Shown here piece after piece: positions 18,763-21,073 of a stretch of DNA of 21,073 nucleotides. The notes under the pieces are model-generated. The model was not told the DNA's origin, did no database searches, and saw only the letters and a list, made by a program, of their open reading frames with translations. The translations under genes and the position numbers were made by a program. The stretch lies in the IMG/VR virus record IMGVR_UViG_3300011113_000464, positions 1-21,073 of that record, one strand, 5' to 3'. The stretch is from a virus. Within the stretch, counting starts at the first letter, position 1. Each line of letters opens with the position of its first letter.

Positions 18763-20396
18763 TTACACTACGCCCATATCAAAACGAATCCATCGAAGCT
18801 ACGCTGCGTTACTTAGGCGAGAATGACGGGAACCCGCTGATCGTGCTCCCTACAGGCACCGGCAAAAGCATTGTCATTGCGGAGTTTTGCCGTCAGATTT
18901 TGCAGCAGTGGCCTGATACGAAAATCTTAATCGTCACGCACGTTCGTGAACTTATTAAGCAAAACTACGATGAGCTCAAAACAATCTGGCCCGAAGCCCC
19001 GGCTGGCATCAATTCGGCTGGCTTAAATAAGCGCGACTACGACCCGTCGATTGTGTTCTGCGGGATACAGTCCGTGCACCGCAAAGCGTCGAAGTTTGTG
19101 AAGGTAGACCTTGTGCTCGTGGACGAGGCCCACCTAATTCCGCGCAAGACGAACACGATGTATCAAAAGTTTCTGAGCAACCTTAAGGTGATGAACCCTC
19201 ACTTGCGCGTCATAGGGCTTACGGCCACGCCGTATCGACTCGACTCTGGGGTGCTCTATAGCGGTAAGGACGCGCTGTTCGATGCCGTCTCTTACGAGGC
19301 CCCGCTTTCGGACATGGTGCGCGACGGGTATTTGACGAAGCTGGTGTCCAAACAGCCAAAGACGCGACTCAAGGTGGAAGGCGTCGGCACCCGAGGTGGC
19401 GAGTACATTCAGGGTGAGCTGGAACGCGCAGTAGATCGCGACGACATTAACGAAGCTGCGGTCAAAGAGATTTTGGAGTACGGGAAGGATCGCCGCTCGT
19501 GGCTAATCTTCTGCTCTGGCGTTGCCCACGCAACCCACATAGCTGACCTGATCAAAGCCCACGGCATCGACTGCGCGACCATCTTTGGCGACACGGCTCG
19601 TACCGAGCGCGACAAGATTATCGGTGACTTCAAGGCTGGCAAGATCCGAGCGATTGCCTCCATGGGCGTACTGACCACCGGGTTCAACGCCCCAGCGGTA
19701 GACCTGTTGGCCATCCTACGCCCGACCCAGTCAACCGGTTTGTATATACAGATCATGGGTCGAGGCATGCGCAACCATCCGGGCAAGGATGACTGTCTGG
19801 TGCTCGACTTTGCGGGCAACATTGCGCGTCACGGCCCCGTGGACCGGGTTAACCCCAAGAAGCCCCGCCAGAGCGACGGAGAAGGCGTAGCGCCGACTAA
19901 AACCTGCCCGGAGTGTCAGAGCATCGTCTTTGCGGGGTCGTCCGAATGCCCCGACTGTGGCTACGTCTGGCCACCGAGAGAGCCTGAGATTGAGTCTACG
20001 GCGACCACGCTGCCGGTAATGAGCGCGGCTATCCCCTCGCAGTGGGTGCCGGTCAATGCTGTTGCGTACAGGCAACACGTTAAGCCCGGAAGCCCGGTCA
20101 GCATGCGGGTCGAGTACCGCTCCGGGCTAGCAGTCTTTCGGGAGTGGGTGTGTTTCGAGCACAAGGGATATCCGCGTGACAAGGCGGTCAAGTGGTGGGC
20201 GCAGCGCATGATTGGCCCCGGAAGCATTCCGAAGTCCACCGAAGAGGCGATCAAAACAAGTAATACGCTACTGAAGCCCGTCGAGATTAAGGTTCAAAAG
20301 AATGGCAAGTATACGGAGATTGTCGGCTTTCGGTTCCTGCGCGATATGCCGGAGGCAGGCGAGGGGCTTTTTGTACATTCCCGAACGGGGACATAA
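18759..20396 (+). CDS. SF2 DEAD/DEAH-like helicase with zinc ribbon
   Basis: A 545-residue protein with motif I LPTGTGKS (30-37), motif II VDEAH (121-125), motif III TATP (155-158) and motif VI QIMGRGMR (331-338), all needed for an active ATP-dependent SF2 translocase. After the core, CPEC...CPDC (C383, C386, C397, C400) is a zinc ribbon, followed by an uncharacterised C-terminal part (VEYRSGLAVFREWVCFEH). It resembles RadD/YejH-like phage helicases and probably remodels branched DNA with the Sak4 and Cas4-like proteins. The start is a GTG overlapping the previous stop. Confidence 0.9.
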   Translation: MITLRPYQNESIEATLRYLGENDGNPLIVLPTGTGKSIVIAEFCRQILQQWPDTKILIVTHVRELIKQNYDELKTIWPEAPAGINSAGLNKRDYDPSIVFCGIQSVHRKASKFVKVDLVLVDEAHLIPRKTNTMYQKFLSNLKVMNPHLRVIGLTATPYRLDSGVLYSGKDALFDAVSYEAPLSDMVRDGYLTKLVSKQPKTRLKVEGVGTRGGEYIQGELERAVDRDDINEAAVKEILEYGKDRRSWLIFCSGVAHATHIADLIKAHGIDCATIFGDTARTERDKIIGDFKAGKIRAIASMGVLTTGFNAPAVDLLAILRPTQSTGLYIQIMGRGMRNHPGKDDCLVLDFAGNIARHGPVDRVNPKKPRQSDGEGVAPTKTCPECQSIVFAGSSECPDCGYVWPPREPEIESTATTLPVMSAAIPSQWVPVNAVAYRQHVKPGSPVSMRVEYRSGLAVFREWVCFEHKGYPRDKAVKWWAQRMIGPGSIPKSTEEAIKTSNTLLKPVEIKVQKNGKYTEIVGFRFLRDMPEAGEGLFVHSRTGT

Positions 20397-20646
20397 GCGT
20401 GCAAAAGCCGAGTTTTGTTCCATCAAGTGCATGGATAACTACATGATCGACAAGTCACCCAACGAGAAGATCGCTCTCAACGAAGCCTCTGCCGCTGCCG
20501 GGATGTTCATCGAAGCCAGCGGGACTTATAACTTTCTGGAGTTCAGGCCAGATCAGTTTGATCAATTCATCGAAGCCATCGTTACGGCTTACGTAGACTC
20601 ACTCCAGAACCAGCGCGTGGATACTGAAGGGGTCCGGTTTCCCTAG
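20302..20646 (+). CDS. Zinc-finger phage protein overlapping the helicase gene
   Basis: A 114-residue protein with C13 and C16 (SCAICRRQARGF) and C39 and C43 (FCSIKC), a C2-C2 zinc knuckle of a type common in small phage proteins, followed by a helical part with QFDQFIEAIVTAYVDSL. The first two cysteines are encoded inside the 95-base overlap with the helicase, so the start has to be upstream of them; the ATG at 20302 has AAGG upstream. The stop codon overlaps the convergent phosphoesterase stop. Confidence 0.7.
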   Translation: MASIRRLSAFGSCAICRRQARGFLYIPERGHKRAKAEFCSIKCMDNYMIDKSPNEKIALNEASAAAGMFIEASGTYNFLEFRPDQFDQFIEAIVTAYVDSLQNQRVDTEGVRFP

Positions 20647-21073
20647 ACTTCTTTGCCCCGGAACCACGCTCGTTCGTGCTCAATAATGCACGGCTCTGGT
20701 GGCAGCATCAGCCCGTCTCTGTAAGTCAGCACGTAGAACCCGCTGCCCCAATTGAGCGGCCCTGCTTCGGTGTAGTTGAACTGTGGTCCTTTGGGATCAG
20801 CCAGCGTCCCACAGTCAATGCCCCAGTGACGGCCACGGTAATCGCCCCATGGCTTGTGTTCCAGCTTATGAAGGTGACCATGCACGTAGTTCACGCCGGA
20901 CTTCAATACGCTGTTATAGGCTGAATGAATGCCACCCGATACAGGCCGATGCCGTATAACGGTCCACCCCTCTGTCTGCGCATTGATGTGAACGGTCCAT
21001 CCAGCCCGCCAGCGTGGAAGATAGTCAAGCAAAGTAGACCCGCTCATCTCTTCCAGCTCTGGCGCGTTCTCGC
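20643..21073 (-). CDS. Calcineurin-like metallophosphoesterase (partial, N-terminus beyond right edge)
   Basis: At least 143 C-terminal residues are present and the frame is open to the window edge. VHGHLHKLE matches the last metal-binding motif (GHxH) of calcineurin-like phosphoesterases; HWGIDCGTLADP and LNWGSGFYVLTY follow, as in phage members. The earlier metal motifs (DxH, GDxxD, GNHE) should lie beyond the edge. In this family the enzymes are metal-dependent nucleases or phosphatases. It is transcribed towards the recombination operon. Confidence 0.85.
   Translation of the reverse strand, partial: ENAPELEEMSGSTLLDYLPRWRAGWTVHINAQTEGWTVIRHRPVSGGIHSAYNSVLKSGVNYVHGHLHKLEHKPWGDYRGRHWGIDCGTLADPKGPQFNYTEAGPLNWGSGFYVLTYRDGLMLPPEPCIIEHERAWFRGKEV

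Noticed and set aside
1-21073. CRISPR arrays, tRNA genes, integrase, transposase
   Set aside because: Looked for regularly spaced repeats, tRNA T-loop-like sequences and recombinase motifs by eye and found none. The Cas4-like gene has no cas neighbours and is part of a recombination operon.

Overview
The window looks like part of the genome of a tailed double-stranded DNA phage (Caudoviricetes), probably an uncultured or poorly described one. The evidence is a partial large terminase, a small-terminase-like protein, a phage replication and recombination set (PrimPol-helicase, RusA resolvase, Sak4-like ATPase, DUF669-like protein, Cas4-like nuclease, SF2 helicase) and many very small genes packed with 1-4 base overlaps. 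Good Shine-Dalgarno sites and sigma70-type promoters point to a Gram-negative-like bacterial host, but nothing identifies the host. No integrase, tRNA, CRISPR array or insertion sequence was seen, and no capsid or tail gene lies inside the window; those presumably continue beyond the left edge after terL.

Left part (1-4,608): a leftward packaging block (terS-like, a conserved phage protein, two small basic proteins, terL) is interrupted by a rightward cassette at about 2,240-3,580. The cassette has two genes that share a duplicated 28-bp leader/start, a third small gene, and its own intrinsic terminator. A GC-rich CCAG/CCAGC simple-repeat tract separates it from the leftward genes on one side, and a tandem 14-bp repeat lies on the other. 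Upstream of terS is a strikingly AT-rich and pyrimidine-rich intergenic region with an 11-bp direct repeat.

Middle part (4,609-12,810): mostly rightward. First come three small coupled genes and a SAM methyltransferase. Two leftward genes follow, one DUF5856-like and one small membrane protein. Next is a series of short rightward transcription units with recognisable promoters and one clear terminator. A long translationally coupled run then encodes a MycE-like methyltransferase, two GT-A glycosyltransferases of equal length, and a TPR-GT-B glycosyltransferase. It ends in three small genes, the last DUF3310, and a strong terminator. This cluster looks like a phage-encoded glycan-modification pathway.

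Right part (12,811-21,073): a leftward operon (double helix-turn-helix regulator, RusA, PrimPol-helicase) diverges from a rightward recombination operon (DUF7173-like protein, Sak4, DUF669-like protein, Cas4-like nuclease, small acidic protein, SF2 helicase, zinc-finger protein). The divergence point holds back-to-back -35 boxes inside an inverted repeat. A convergent metallophosphoesterase gene runs off the right edge.

Four rightward promoters share a CCCCTTGC core in which TTGC is the start of the -35 box. Two promoters carry the same palindrome (CAAGCGGCTTG) at the same place in the spacer. Together these suggest a phage-wide regulatory circuit, possibly run by the double-HTH protein.
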